Positions 9,107 through 17,302 of a DNA stretch of 64,000 nucleotides are shown one piece after another. The notes under the pieces are model-generated. The model was not told the origin of the DNA. It made no database searches and saw only the letters and a program-made list of their open reading frames with translations. Within the stretch, counting starts at the first letter, position 1; each line of letters starts with the position of its first letter. Source of the stretch: Verrucomicrobiota bacterium. GTDB taxonomy: Bacteria > Chlamydiota > Chlamydiia > Chlamydiales > SM23-39. The stretch is taken from positions 124,001-188,000 of the forward strand of contig JAFEGL010000003.1 in NCBI GenBank assembly GCA_018239895.1. The letters run 5' to 3'. A program made the translations under genes and the position numbers.

Positions 9107-9670
9107 ATGCTCTCTCACCTGATCCTAGGTTTCGTTGCTCTTGTCGGAGCCGCACAAAAGGCTCCTGAAGCTGAACAACCAACGGCGCCTCGCCACGTAA
9201 ACTTGACCGGCGCAGGGAGCTTTGGGAGCGAGTTCATCGACTCAATCTCAGGTGCAGGTCTTGTGAAACTCAATGGGACCCAAGTAGAAAACCTCAAGAT
9301 CGACGGAAGCCTCATCTCAAAAGATGCGAAGCTCGGGTCAATTTCAGTCCAAGGAGAGGTCAATTTAAGAGACTCTGTCGTCAGTGGAAAGACCCACGTC
9401 ATCGGCTACGTGACCTCGCAAGGCTCCTCCTTTCAAAACCTGACCATCAGCACACCCAAAGCCACATTCACCAAAACCCGGATCGATTCCCTCACCGTCC
9501 AAAGCGTACCAAGCTACAAAGGGAAACAAGTCCTCGAATTGAAGCAAGGGACTATCGTCTCCGGACCCATCACTTTTGAATCGGGCAAAGGGGAAGTTCT
9601 CGTCGACTCCACATCTCGCATCGAAGGGAAAGTGTCCGGCGGGAAAGTCATCCATAAAAACGGCAAATAA
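9107..9670 (+). CDS. Secreted beta-repeat (bactofilin-like) protein
   Basis: A 187-residue protein with an N-terminal export signal (MLSHLILGFVALVGAAQ). After it come repeating short strands of the type (V/I)xGxxxxx(D/S)SxV, for example IDGSLISKDAKLGSISVQGEVNLRDSVV and IVSGPITFESGKGEVLVDSTSRIEG, the pattern of a right-handed beta-helix such as bactofilins or adhesin stalks. An export signal is not typical of bactofilins, so this may be a periplasmic or surface beta-helix instead. It starts three bases after the secA stop and is almost certainly co-transcribed with it. Confidence 0.65.
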   Translation: MLSHLILGFVALVGAAQKAPEAEQPTAPRHVNLTGAGSFGSEFIDSISGAGLVKLNGTQVENLKIDGSLISKDAKLGSISVQGEVNLRDSVVSGKTHVIGYVTSQGSSFQNLTISTPKATFTKTRIDSLTVQSVPSYKGKQVLELKQGTIVSGPITFESGKGEVLVDSTSRIEGKVSGGKVIHKNGK

Positions 9671-9722
9671 AGCTTCCCAATATCCTCTAGAACTTATATG
9701 TTTCGGATAAATATTGGACACC

Positions 9723-11156
9723 ATGCTCTGGTCTCGATTTGCCGAAATCATCAAGCATCCCGCAAAGTTCGATTGCCTAAAGCAACCTGAGGTTCTTCAA
9801 CTTGAAGGGCTCCAATTTTCCCCCTTCCATCTCATCTCGCTCCTGATTTTTATTTTCGCCATTCTCCACACCTTGTCAGTCCACCTCATCCACAACTACG
9901 CAAGAAAGCTCGAGATGAAGCAAGCTCCAAAAAGGCTCGCTAAGTTACGGCAGAGAAGTTTTTGGATCCAAATACTCTACTTTCTCTCCGAAGTTGAGAT
10001 TGTCTTTGGAATTTGGGTGATTCCACTATTCATCTCCATGGTTGCATTTTTTGGGAGCTCTATTGCACTCGAATATATTAACACTCGTGACTACACAGAG
10101 GCCGTCTTCATCGTCGTGATTTTAGCTCTCACGGCCACCCGGCCCATCGTCCGGATTTCTGAGAAATTCATCTCTTACATTGCCAGAGGAATGGGAGGCT
10201 CTCTCTCCGCCTGGTGGTTTACACTCCTTACAGTTGGACCGATTTTAGGCTCCTTCATCACCGAAGTTGGATCTATGGCCCTATCGGCACTTCTTCTGGG
10301 GCGGCAATTCTATCAACATCGACCCAGCCAGAAACTCGCCTATGCGACGATTGCCCTCCTCTTTGTCAACGTTTCAGTAGGGGGCGTTTTAACCAATTTC
10401 GCATCACCCGCGGTTCTCATCCTCGCTCATTGCTGGCATTGGACTACCATCGATATGTTTCTCGACTTTGGATGGAAAGCGGTCATTGGAATTTTCATCT
10501 CGAATTTTCTCTACTGGCTCTATTTCCGCAAGGAATTGGCGGCCATGAATGAAAGGCACAAGGGCAGCGGCCAGCTCTTCATCGATCCTGCCGTGGAATC
10601 GGCCTCTCCTATCCCCACTTGGATTACCTGCGTCCACATTCTCTTCATCGTTTGGATCGTAGCTACATCTCACTATCCGGCTATTTTTATAGCGAGCTTC
10701 ATCCTTTTTCTTGGTTTCTACCACTCTACCCGGATGCACCAATATACCTTGCATCTAATCCGGCCAATGATGATCGGGCTTTTCTTGGCGGGGTTGGTCG
10801 TTCACGGGGGGCTTCAGGGATGGTGGGTCTCTAAACTCTTGGAAGATCGATCCCCGCTTGGCGTGATGGGAGCGGCGATGTCTTTAACTGCCTTCAACGA
10901 CAATGCGGCGATCTCCTATTTGGCTACCCTGATCCCCGATTGGGGAGAGGCTTACCACTATGCCATTTTTACTGGGGTCATTGCAGGCGGCGGACTGACG
11001 GTCATCGCCAACGCCCCCAACCCCGCAGGCTATGTGATTTTAAGAAAATATTTTGAAAAGGGGATCAACCCGATCAAATTATTTTTTGCAGCATTGATCC
11101 CCACCTTGATTCTTTACTGCCTATTTTATGTCTTTGGACCGCTATTCAATTTTTGA
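9723..11156 (+). CDS. Putative Na+/H+ antiporter (Na_H_antiport_3-like)
   Basis: A polytopic inner-membrane protein (477 residues from this ATG, 480 from an in-frame TTG at 9714) with about eleven hydrophobic segments. The central GPILGSFITEVGSMALSALLL block and the C-terminal TAFNDNAAISYLATLIP and VIANAPNPAGYVIL blocks are the symmetrical re-entrant motifs of the NhaD/ion-transporter superfamily. I associate this architecture with the putative Na+/H+ antiporter family found in chlamydiae (PF07399, from memory). The acidic residues in FNDNA and in the first repeat are candidate ion ligands. It overlaps the convergent zinc-ribbon gene by 15 bases. Confidence 0.75.
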   Translation: MLWSRFAEIIKHPAKFDCLKQPEVLQLEGLQFSPFHLISLLIFIFAILHTLSVHLIHNYARKLEMKQAPKRLAKLRQRSFWIQILYFLSEVEIVFGIWVIPLFISMVAFFGSSIALEYINTRDYTEAVFIVVILALTATRPIVRISEKFISYIARGMGGSLSAWWFTLLTVGPILGSFITEVGSMALSALLLGRQFYQHRPSQKLAYATIALLFVNVSVGGVLTNFASPAVLILAHCWHWTTIDMFLDFGWKAVIGIFISNFLYWLYFRKELAAMNERHKGSGQLFIDPAVESASPIPTWITCVHILFIVWIVATSHYPAIFIASFILFLGFYHSTRMHQYTLHLIRPMMIGLFLAGLVVHGGLQGWWVSKLLEDRSPLGVMGAAMSLTAFNDNAAISYLATLIPDWGEAYHYAIFTGVIAGGGLTVIANAPNPAGYVILRKYFEKGINPIKLFFAALIPTLILYCLFYVFGPLFNF

Positions 11157-11630
11157 TAGGGACTTGTACCCGAAATAGAGCAGCGGGAAAGAGGCAAACA
11201 CATAGAAAAACCAATAAGTTCCATCCCATTTCAAAAGAACGATCCCTTTGTGAGAGAAAAGGAGGATGAACATCCCCAGCAAAAAAAGTTGGATCCCCAG
11301 AGTAAACAGGATCGTCGGCCGTATGACGCGGGAAAGATTCCCCTGTTGCGAGGCATCTTCTAACGGTTTTTCCTCAGGCATCACCTCTTCTATCATCGCT
11401 GCTTCAGGGACAACAACCGCCTCTTTTTTAACAGGATAAGGCGGAGGGTATAGCGAGTTGGAGGTCTCGTTCGATGCTTTCCCTGTGCTGTTGAAAGGGC
11501 TGTAAGAGGCTCTCATTTGCTCAGGTTTTTCTTCGCGGAGGTCGGCTGCGCAAAACGGACAGACGATGACGTCGAGATCGATTTCCCCCTCACAGTTATA
11601 ACACATTTTTTGACGTTTTTTCGGCTTCAT
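11142..11630 (-). CDS. Zinc-ribbon membrane protein of unknown function
   Basis: A 162-residue protein. The N-terminus holds a zinc ribbon made of two CxxC pairs (MCYNCEGEI and VCPFCAADL) around residues 9-30. A Ser/Pro/Glu-rich linker follows, then two membrane helices (about 108-128 and 138-155), with a short cytoplasmic tail. Such zinc-ribbon/TM proteins are common but functionally uncharacterised. Its ATG lies 124 bases from lpdA on the opposite strand, so the two share an upstream region. Confidence 0.65.
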   Translation of the reverse strand: MKPKKRQKMCYNCEGEIDLDVIVCPFCAADLREEKPEQMRASYSPFNSTGKASNETSNSLYPPPYPVKKEAVVVPEAAMIEEVMPEEKPLEDASQQGNLSRVIRPTILFTLGIQLFLLGMFILLFSHKGIVLLKWDGTYWFFYVFASFPLLYFGYKSLSKIE

Positions 11631-11647
11631 GAAAATCCTGGGGCTCT

Positions 11648-11685
11648 ACTCCCTAAATCAGGGGAGTGTCTATATTAGTTATAAT
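11648..11685 (+). promoter_or_regulatory. Candidate lpdA promoter region with inverted repeat
   Basis: A TATAAT hexamer at 11680-11685 lies about 70 bases before the lpdA ATG. No good -35 is seen. ACTCCC-N8-GGGAGT (11648-11667), a 6-bp inverted repeat, covers the -35 position and could be an operator. An AAGGAGA ribosome site precedes the ATG at 11755. Confidence 0.35.
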
Positions 11686-11754
11686 ACTTCAAACTTTTTT
11701 CCTATTAGCCTCTTTTTTCATTCTCGGGTAAAATTTCACCAAAAAGGAGAAGTT

Positions 11755-13161
11755 ATGTCTGAGAGAAAGACCCACGATATCGCAGTGATCGGTTCAGGCC
11801 CAGGGGGCTATGTGGCAGCCATTAAGGCGGCACAGCTAGGAAAATCGGTCGCCCTCATCGAGAAAGGAGCCCTGGGAGGAACCTGCTTGAACGTCGGCTG
11901 CATCCCCACAAAGACTCTACTGGCCAATACGGCCGTTCTCCGCCAAATCCGCCACGCTGCCGATTTTGGAATCGATGTAGGTCCCGTCGCGATCCACTAC
12001 AACAAAATGAAAGCCAGGAAAGACCAAGTCGTCTCTAAAATCCGGACCGGCCTAGAAGGATTGATCAAATCGAACAAAATCACAGTCTACCGAGGCGCCG
12101 CTCAATTTGAATCTCCCCGCGAGCTGAAAATCGTCGGACAGGACAACCTTTACCTTCACGCCGATCAAATGATCATTGCAACAGGATCTGTCCCCTTCGA
12201 CATCAAAGCGTTCCCTTGCGACCACCACAGAATCCTCAACTCCACATCGGTCCTCGAACTCACTGAGCTCCCCAAAAGTATCGCCATCGTGGGCGGCGGC
12301 TACATCGGCTGCGAATTCGCCTCTCTCTTCGCTGAGCTGGGTGTAAAAGTGACGATCCTCGAAGCATTGCCGACTATTTTAATGGCGCAAGGCCCCACCG
12401 TTTCGACCTTCATGACAAAAGCTTACTCTACCCGAGGCGTCGAAATCAGAACCAACGTCGCTGTCCAGAACATCGAAAACAAAAAAACCCACGTCCATAT
12501 CACCCTCGCAAGCGGCGAAACTCTCGACGCAGACTATGCCCTCGTCGCCGTCGGCCGAAAGGTCTACACCGAAGGACTCATGCTGGAAAAAGCTGGGTTG
12601 ATGCCTGGTGAAAAAGGGGCCCTTGCAGTGAACGATAAGATGGAGACTGACGTCCCGGGCATTTACGCCATCGGAGACGTGACTGGCAAATGGATGCTCG
12701 CCCACGTCGCCTCCCACCAAGGGATCGTCGCTGCATCAAACGCCGCGGGTCATCCGATGAAAGTCCATTATGAAGCCGTCCCCGCTGTCGTCTTCACCTC
12801 TCCCGAAATCGCAACTGTAGGACTTACCCTCGAACAAGCCCAAGCCGCCGGCTACACAGCCATCCAGGGGACATTCCCCTTCCAGGCTCTTGGGAAAGCT
12901 CAAGCAGCCCTCGAGACAGAAGGGTTCGCCCAAGTAATCTCCGATAAAAAGACAGGACAAATTCTCGGAGCGATCGTCATCGGCCACGAAGCCTCCAACC
13001 TCATCGCAGAAATGGCCCTTGCTATCCAAAACGAACTCACGCTAGAGTCGGTCATAGAGACGATCCACGCCCATCCTACCATTGCCGAGGCATGGCACGA
13101 AGCGGCGGCGATCGCGAATGAGACGCCCATCAACTTTCCGCCCAGGATGAAGAGACCATGA
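11755..13161 (+). CDS. lpdA: Dihydrolipoamide dehydrogenase
   Basis: E3 component of the 2-oxoacid dehydrogenase complexes: reoxidises dihydrolipoyl groups and passes electrons to NAD+. It has 468 residues from the ATG preceded by AAGGAGA. FAD motif VIGSGPGGYVAA near residue 10, redox-active disulfide GGTCLNVGCIPTK near residues 41-52, NAD motif IVGGGYIGCEFASLF near 180, and the C-terminal HAHPTIAE motif carrying the catalytic His/Glu pair are all present. The stop overlaps the lipA ATG (ATGA), linking the lipoate-using enzyme to lipoate synthesis. Confidence 0.97.
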   Translation: MSERKTHDIAVIGSGPGGYVAAIKAAQLGKSVALIEKGALGGTCLNVGCIPTKTLLANTAVLRQIRHAADFGIDVGPVAIHYNKMKARKDQVVSKIRTGLEGLIKSNKITVYRGAAQFESPRELKIVGQDNLYLHADQMIIATGSVPFDIKAFPCDHHRILNSTSVLELTELPKSIAIVGGGYIGCEFASLFAELGVKVTILEALPTILMAQGPTVSTFMTKAYSTRGVEIRTNVAVQNIENKKTHVHITLASGETLDADYALVAVGRKVYTEGLMLEKAGLMPGEKGALAVNDKMETDVPGIYAIGDVTGKWMLAHVASHQGIVAASNAAGHPMKVHYEAVPAVVFTSPEIATVGLTLEQAQAAGYTAIQGTFPFQALGKAQAALETEGFAQVISDKKTGQILGAIVIGHEASNLIAEMALAIQNELTLESVIETIHAHPTIAEAWHEAAAIANETPINFPPRMKRP

Positions 13162-14087
13162 GCCGATTGAACATCCTCCCACCCAATCCAGAATCTGAAG
13201 AAGAGGAGGGGCTCGGCCGCTTCCCTTCGTGGCTCCACCGCAAGTTGCCGCCGGGCGGGGGGATCTTCAAAACAAACTCGATCCTCGAGAAATATCGGCT
13301 CAACACCGTTTGCGAAGAGGCCAAATGCCCCAACCGGCTCGAGTGCTACACCAAGAAAACAGCCACTTTCCTGGCTCTCGGCAAAGAGTGCACCCGGAAC
13401 TGCGGCTTTTGCGACATCGACTTCAGCAAAACTCCAAAAGCCCCTGAAGCTGACGAACCGGCCCGGATCGCCGCCTCCGTTCAAGAGCTGGGACTCAAGC
13501 ACGTCGTCATCACGATGGTCGCAAGAGACGACCTTCCCGATCAGGGAGCCTCTCACATCGCCGCCATCGTCCGTGCCGTCCGCCGCGATAATCCCGGCGT
13601 TTCGATCGAGCTCCTCACCTCCGATTTTTCGGGCGATGTAAAGCCGCTTTACATTGTCCTCGACGAAAGACCCGACATCTTCAACCACAACTTGGAAACT
13701 GTTCGCTCCCTCACCCCGCGCGTCCGCCACAAAGCCCAATATGAGCGGACCCTCTCCGTCCTCCGAACTGCCAAACAATCCCAAAAAGCCTACTTCGTCA
13801 AATCGGGGATCATGATTGGTCTTGGCGAAACAGTCGATGAAGTCAAAGAGGCGATCCGAGATCTCCACGAAGTCGGATGCGACATCATCACGATTGGCCA
13901 ATATCTCCAGGCGAGCCGAACCAAGCTTCGGGTGAAAGAATTTGTCCATCCCGACCAGTTCAAGGCCTATGAAGAATATGGGCTAAGTCTTGGCGTGCCC
14001 CATATGTATTGCGGCCCGTTCGTCCGCTCGAGTTACAACGCGAATCTCTTCGCTCCTCACCTCAAGCATGCGATCGAATCCACCTGA
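13158..14087 (+). CDS. lipA: Lipoyl synthase
   Basis: Radical SAM enzyme that inserts two sulfurs into octanoyl chains on carrier proteins. The 309-residue protein carries both [4Fe-4S] motifs: the auxiliary cluster Cys52, Cys57, Cys63 (CEEAKCPNRLEC) and the radical-SAM CxxxCxxC at Cys78, Cys82, Cys85 (CTRNCGFC). The conserved RSSYNA motif is near the C-terminus with the terminal Ser that ligates the auxiliary cluster. It overlaps lpdA by four bases, and the convergent glycosyltransferase by 31 bases at its 3' end. Confidence 0.97.
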   Translation: MSRLNILPPNPESEEEEGLGRFPSWLHRKLPPGGGIFKTNSILEKYRLNTVCEEAKCPNRLECYTKKTATFLALGKECTRNCGFCDIDFSKTPKAPEADEPARIAASVQELGLKHVVITMVARDDLPDQGASHIAAIVRAVRRDNPGVSIELLTSDFSGDVKPLYIVLDERPDIFNHNLETVRSLTPRVRHKAQYERTLSVLRTAKQSQKAYFVKSGIMIGLGETVDEVKEAIRDLHEVGCDIITIGQYLQASRTKLRVKEFVHPDQFKAYEEYGLSLGVPHMYCGPFVRSSYNANLFAPHLKHAIEST

Positions 14088-15235
14088 GCTAGAAAATCGC
14101 GCCCCACATCCTTCGCCTCTCTCCGGTAGAGCGGGTGGTCGGGGATCGGCGCATATTTTTGGCCAAATTTCTTTTCGACCAGCCTCTTTATCGCCATTAA
14201 ATCGTACGGCAGCACATATTCGATCCGGTCATCTATCGGCCCCGAAGCTGCAAAGTAATCTTTCAAGGAGCTCCACTCTGTGGCAATCGTGGGGACTCCA
14301 AACCTAGCTGACTCTAGGTAGGTGTAGCCGGGCAACTCATAGAACGCCGGGTGCAAGTGGAGCCCCGCGTTTGCCGTCGCGCTCAAGATCATCTCCTTCG
14401 ATAAAATCCTCCGTTCAGGCGTCGGGATCACCTTTACAGGTCCATCGGAACCCTTCAGGTGCTGCGAAATGAGAATCGTAGGAGCTTTTCGCCACTTCTT
14501 GGCCGCAGCAAACACAATCTCCTCATACATCGGCTCGCAATTGTTCATGGCGATGAACACGAGCGGCACATCGAGATCTTTCGTCGCTAAAAGGCTCGCC
14601 AGCTGATTTTTCCTCAGCATCATGCGCCCCACTTGCAAAATATAGTTCCCTTTTTCCACCCCTGCAAAACGCAAGAACGAATCATCCGGTTCACTTTGCA
14701 TCTCGCCCGTATGTCCAGCGGCCCAATAGACCACTTCGGCCCGGCATCCAGGGGCATCCCTCAACAAAGTCCTCTGTTCTGTGTGGGAATTGGCAATGAT
14801 CAAATTCGCTCCCTTCAAAAACTCCCGGTTCTGCAGAGAGCAAAGAGGCCTCATTCGGTCGAAATAGGAGATCAAATGGGGACTTTCATACAAATCTTCC
14901 AGGGAAAATCTATATCCCTCTTCCACACTCTGATCTAAAATGCCCGAGACATAGTAGACAAAACCGAAGCTGGGGCCAGAAAATAGCAAATGATCTTCGT
15001 GAAATCCGATGCACCCATATTCGCGCCCCATGAGCCGCATGAAATTCATGTCGGGGGTCCGATCCACCAAGGTGCCGATAAAGAAGACAAAATCGGCCTC
15101 CAGCGCCTCCATCCGGTCCTCCGTGATGAAGCTCTCATGGCCAAACGCCTTGATCCCTCTTTGGATATCTTGGACCGCCTTCAAATCTCCGCCCCATTCG
15201 CTATATCCGTTGGGGCGCACAAATGCAAATTGCAT
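14057..15235 (-). CDS. Glycosyltransferase, GT-B fold (tandem copy 2)
   Basis: A 392-residue glycosyltransferase from the ATG giving MQFAFVRPNGYSEWGGDLKA, which aligns with the start of the gene upstream. The C-terminal half shows the GT4-like nucleotide-sugar region: NYILQVGRMMLRKNQ, then HPAFYELPGYTYLESARFGVPTIATEW, containing the donor-binding E/G-rich motif. The start overlaps the stop of the upstream paralogue by one base (TGATG), so the pair is co-translated. A frame open further upstream is overlap only. Probably builds surface or lipooligosaccharide sugars; acceptor and donor are unknown. Confidence 0.8.
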   Translation of the reverse strand: MQFAFVRPNGYSEWGGDLKAVQDIQRGIKAFGHESFITEDRMEALEADFVFFIGTLVDRTPDMNFMRLMGREYGCIGFHEDHLLFSGPSFGFVYYVSGILDQSVEEGYRFSLEDLYESPHLISYFDRMRPLCSLQNREFLKGANLIIANSHTEQRTLLRDAPGCRAEVVYWAAGHTGEMQSEPDDSFLRFAGVEKGNYILQVGRMMLRKNQLASLLATKDLDVPLVFIAMNNCEPMYEEIVFAAAKKWRKAPTILISQHLKGSDGPVKVIPTPERRILSKEMILSATANAGLHLHPAFYELPGYTYLESARFGVPTIATEWSSLKDYFAASGPIDDRIEYVLPYDLMAIKRLVEKKFGQKYAPIPDHPLYRREAKDVGRDFLAQVDSIACLR

Positions 15236-16323
15236 CACAAACACCTGATAAAATCTCGGGCCACATCGATCGGCTTCCTTTGAAAAATCGGATGGGCCGG
15301 CTGAGAATATTTTCGTCCAAACATCTTTTCGACTGCAATCCGAATCGCTTTGAGATCGTAGGGCAACACGAACTCTACCTGTTGAGTATCGGAGAAATAG
15401 TCCTTCAACGTGGTCCATTCCGAGGCGATTACAGGAACGCCAAACCGGATCGCTTCAAGATACGTGTAACCTGGCAGCTCAGAAAAAGCGGGATGCAAAT
15501 AGAGTCCCGCATGAGCGATGGCGCCCAAAAGACACCGATCGGATAAAATTTCTCCGCCGGGCATCTGGATCACTTGTGAATCAATTTTCTCTTGCGCAAC
15601 GACAATTGTCGGCCCTTTTCGCCATCTCGCAGCCGCCTCAAGGAAGATCCTCTCATAAAGTGGATGCGATCCTTTCGTTGCGACAAAAACGAGCGGAAGA
15701 TCGAGATCTTTGACAGCCAAAAGGGTTCCCAGTTGGTTTTTCCGCATCGAAAGGCGCCCCACCTGCAAAATATATTGGCCGCTCTTCACGCCGGCTAAAG
15801 ACAAAAACTCATCGGAAAATTCTCCCGTTCGCCCGGCAGTCCAATAAACGACCTTCGCTTGGCTTTTGGGCGCATCTTTTTTAATAGCGGCCTTTTCCGT
15901 GGGGGAATTGGCGATCACAACCTTGGCATTCTCTAAAAACTGCCGATTAGGAAAAGGTTTGTGGGAATACTCCTTTCCATAAACTGCAATCCGTTCAGGC
16001 AACTCCTCTAAAGATATCGCCCCTTCCACTGCCCTTGCGACTGCTTGAAGCATCCCATAACAAGCAGGGCCGAATTTCTTCTCATCGGCATGGAACGCAA
16101 TGCAGCCGTAGCTCCGATTCAAAAGGTTCATGAGATTGAGCTCGGCAGCCCGGTCAGACCAGGTTCCCAAGAAGAAAATCTCCTCAGCGCGCATCGCATC
16201 TGCTAGATCGTAGGTTAAAAAGGAGTCGCGGCCGAGCTCTTTCAACCCTTCTTGGATGTCCGATACCGCCTTGAGATCTCCGCCCCACTCCTCATGTCTC
16301 CGAACAAAAGCAAACATCTTCAT
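15235..16323 (-). CDS. Glycosyltransferase, GT-B fold (tandem copy 1)
   Basis: A 362-residue paralogue of the gene downstream. The two are collinear along their length: EWGGDLKAV near the N-terminus, GCIAFH / GCIGFH, IANSPTEK / IANSHTEQ, KVVYWTAGRTGE / EVVYWAAGHTGE, QYILQVGRLSMRKNQ and HPAFSELPGYTYLEAIRFGVPVIASEW. This is a clear tandem gene duplication. The same GT4-like C-terminal donor region is present. It is divergent from the GT2 gene across only 38 bases. Confidence 0.8.
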   Translation of the reverse strand: MKMFAFVRRHEEWGGDLKAVSDIQEGLKELGRDSFLTYDLADAMRAEEIFFLGTWSDRAAELNLMNLLNRSYGCIAFHADEKKFGPACYGMLQAVARAVEGAISLEELPERIAVYGKEYSHKPFPNRQFLENAKVVIANSPTEKAAIKKDAPKSQAKVVYWTAGRTGEFSDEFLSLAGVKSGQYILQVGRLSMRKNQLGTLLAVKDLDLPLVFVATKGSHPLYERIFLEAAARWRKGPTIVVAQEKIDSQVIQMPGGEILSDRCLLGAIAHAGLYLHPAFSELPGYTYLEAIRFGVPVIASEWTTLKDYFSDTQQVEFVLPYDLKAIRIAVEKMFGRKYSQPAHPIFQRKPIDVARDFIRCL

Positions 16324-16340
16324 CCCTTGTTAAAAAAAAA

Positions 16341-16353
16341 TTTGCCAGGCAAA
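16341..16353. promoter_or_regulatory. Palindrome in the 38-base divergent glycosyltransferase gap
   Basis: TTTGCC-A-GGCAAA is a perfect 13-base palindrome in the middle of the gap between two divergent glycosyltransferase genes. It is preceded by a run of nine A. Its position suits an operator acting on both sides. Confidence 0.3.
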
Positions 16354-16361
16354 ACGGTTGT

Positions 16362-17261
16362 ATGATCGCCGTCATCATCCTCAATTGGAATAACGCCCCC
16401 GATACATTGGAATGTCTCGCCTCGGTCTATCAATCGGACGATGAAAATTTCAAGGTTTTCGTCGCAGATAACGGCTCGACCGACGGCTCGCTGCCCCTCA
16501 TCCAGTCACAATATCCTCAAGCCGCATACATCGAAAACAAAAAAAATTTAGGATTTGCGGAGGGGAACAACCGGGCCATCGAAATAGCCTTAAATCAAGA
16601 CGCCGCCTATCTCTTCCTCTTAAATAACGATGCAGTCGTCGCAAAAGATACTCTCTCGACTTTTCGCCAAACGGCCGAAACTCATTTGCACGCCGCAGCT
16701 TTTGGGGCCAAAACCTACTTCTACGATGCCCCATCGACGATTTGGTACGGCGGCGCCGACTGGGATTCTCGGGGTGTCCAATGGCTCTTTCGCGATTGGA
16801 ACGTAGAAGAGAGTCAAGCGCCAAAAAGATCGATCGAGGAGACCGATTTTCTCTGCGGATGCGCTCTGTTTCTCCGAAGTTCCCAAATTCGCAAAATCGG
16901 TCTCATGGACCCCCGATTCTTCCTCAATTGGGAAGAGGTCGACTGGTGCTCAAGGATGAGAAAAATGGGCTTTTCCTGCCTTTTTGTGCCGCAAGTAAAA
17001 GTCTGGCATAAGATCTCCCGCTCCTTCCAGGGAGGCAGAGAGGGGGCCATGTGGTCTTACTATTTTCACCGAAACCGACTCCTCTGGATGGAAAAAAACC
17101 TCTCTTGGCGACAAAACATCTCGCTCGCGAGAACCTTCCTTATCCCTTTGATTTTCCGTTTGATTCGAGAGTCTTTTGGCCCCTACAAAACCAAAGCCAG
17201 AGCCTCTCTGAGAGGCATCTGCGACTATTTTCTCCGGAATTTCGGGCCCGGCCCTTTTTAA
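16362..17261 (+). CDS. Glycosyltransferase family 2 (rhamnosyltransferase-like)
   Basis: A 299-residue GT-A enzyme. The opening VIILNWNNAPDTLECL and VFVADNGSTDGS, then YLFLLNNDAVV (the DxD-equivalent NDA) and the downstream LCGCALFLRS and FFLNWEEVDWCSRMRKMGF (ED/W acceptor loop) are the classic WsaF/RfbN-like GT2 pattern. Basic C-terminal residues may dock it to the inner leaflet. Predicted to transfer sugars during surface glycan assembly. Confidence 0.87.
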   Translation: MIAVIILNWNNAPDTLECLASVYQSDDENFKVFVADNGSTDGSLPLIQSQYPQAAYIENKKNLGFAEGNNRAIEIALNQDAAYLFLLNNDAVVAKDTLSTFRQTAETHLHAAAFGAKTYFYDAPSTIWYGGADWDSRGVQWLFRDWNVEESQAPKRSIEETDFLCGCALFLRSSQIRKIGLMDPRFFLNWEEVDWCSRMRKMGFSCLFVPQVKVWHKISRSFQGGREGAMWSYYFHRNRLLWMEKNLSWRQNISLARTFLIPLIFRLIRESFGPYKTKARASLRGICDYFLRNFGPGPF

Positions 17262-17302
17262 AATCGTAGCCGAAGAAATCATCGGCCATTATTGTGCGGT
17301 TT

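Noticed and set aside
12900-13949. Minus-strand frame of 349 codons
   Set aside because: Antisense to the well-supported lpdA and lipA genes; no motif or ribosome site.
15236-15418. N-terminal extension of the second glycosyltransferase
   Set aside because: It overlaps the upstream paralogue, and the ATG at 15235 aligns with that paralogue's start.
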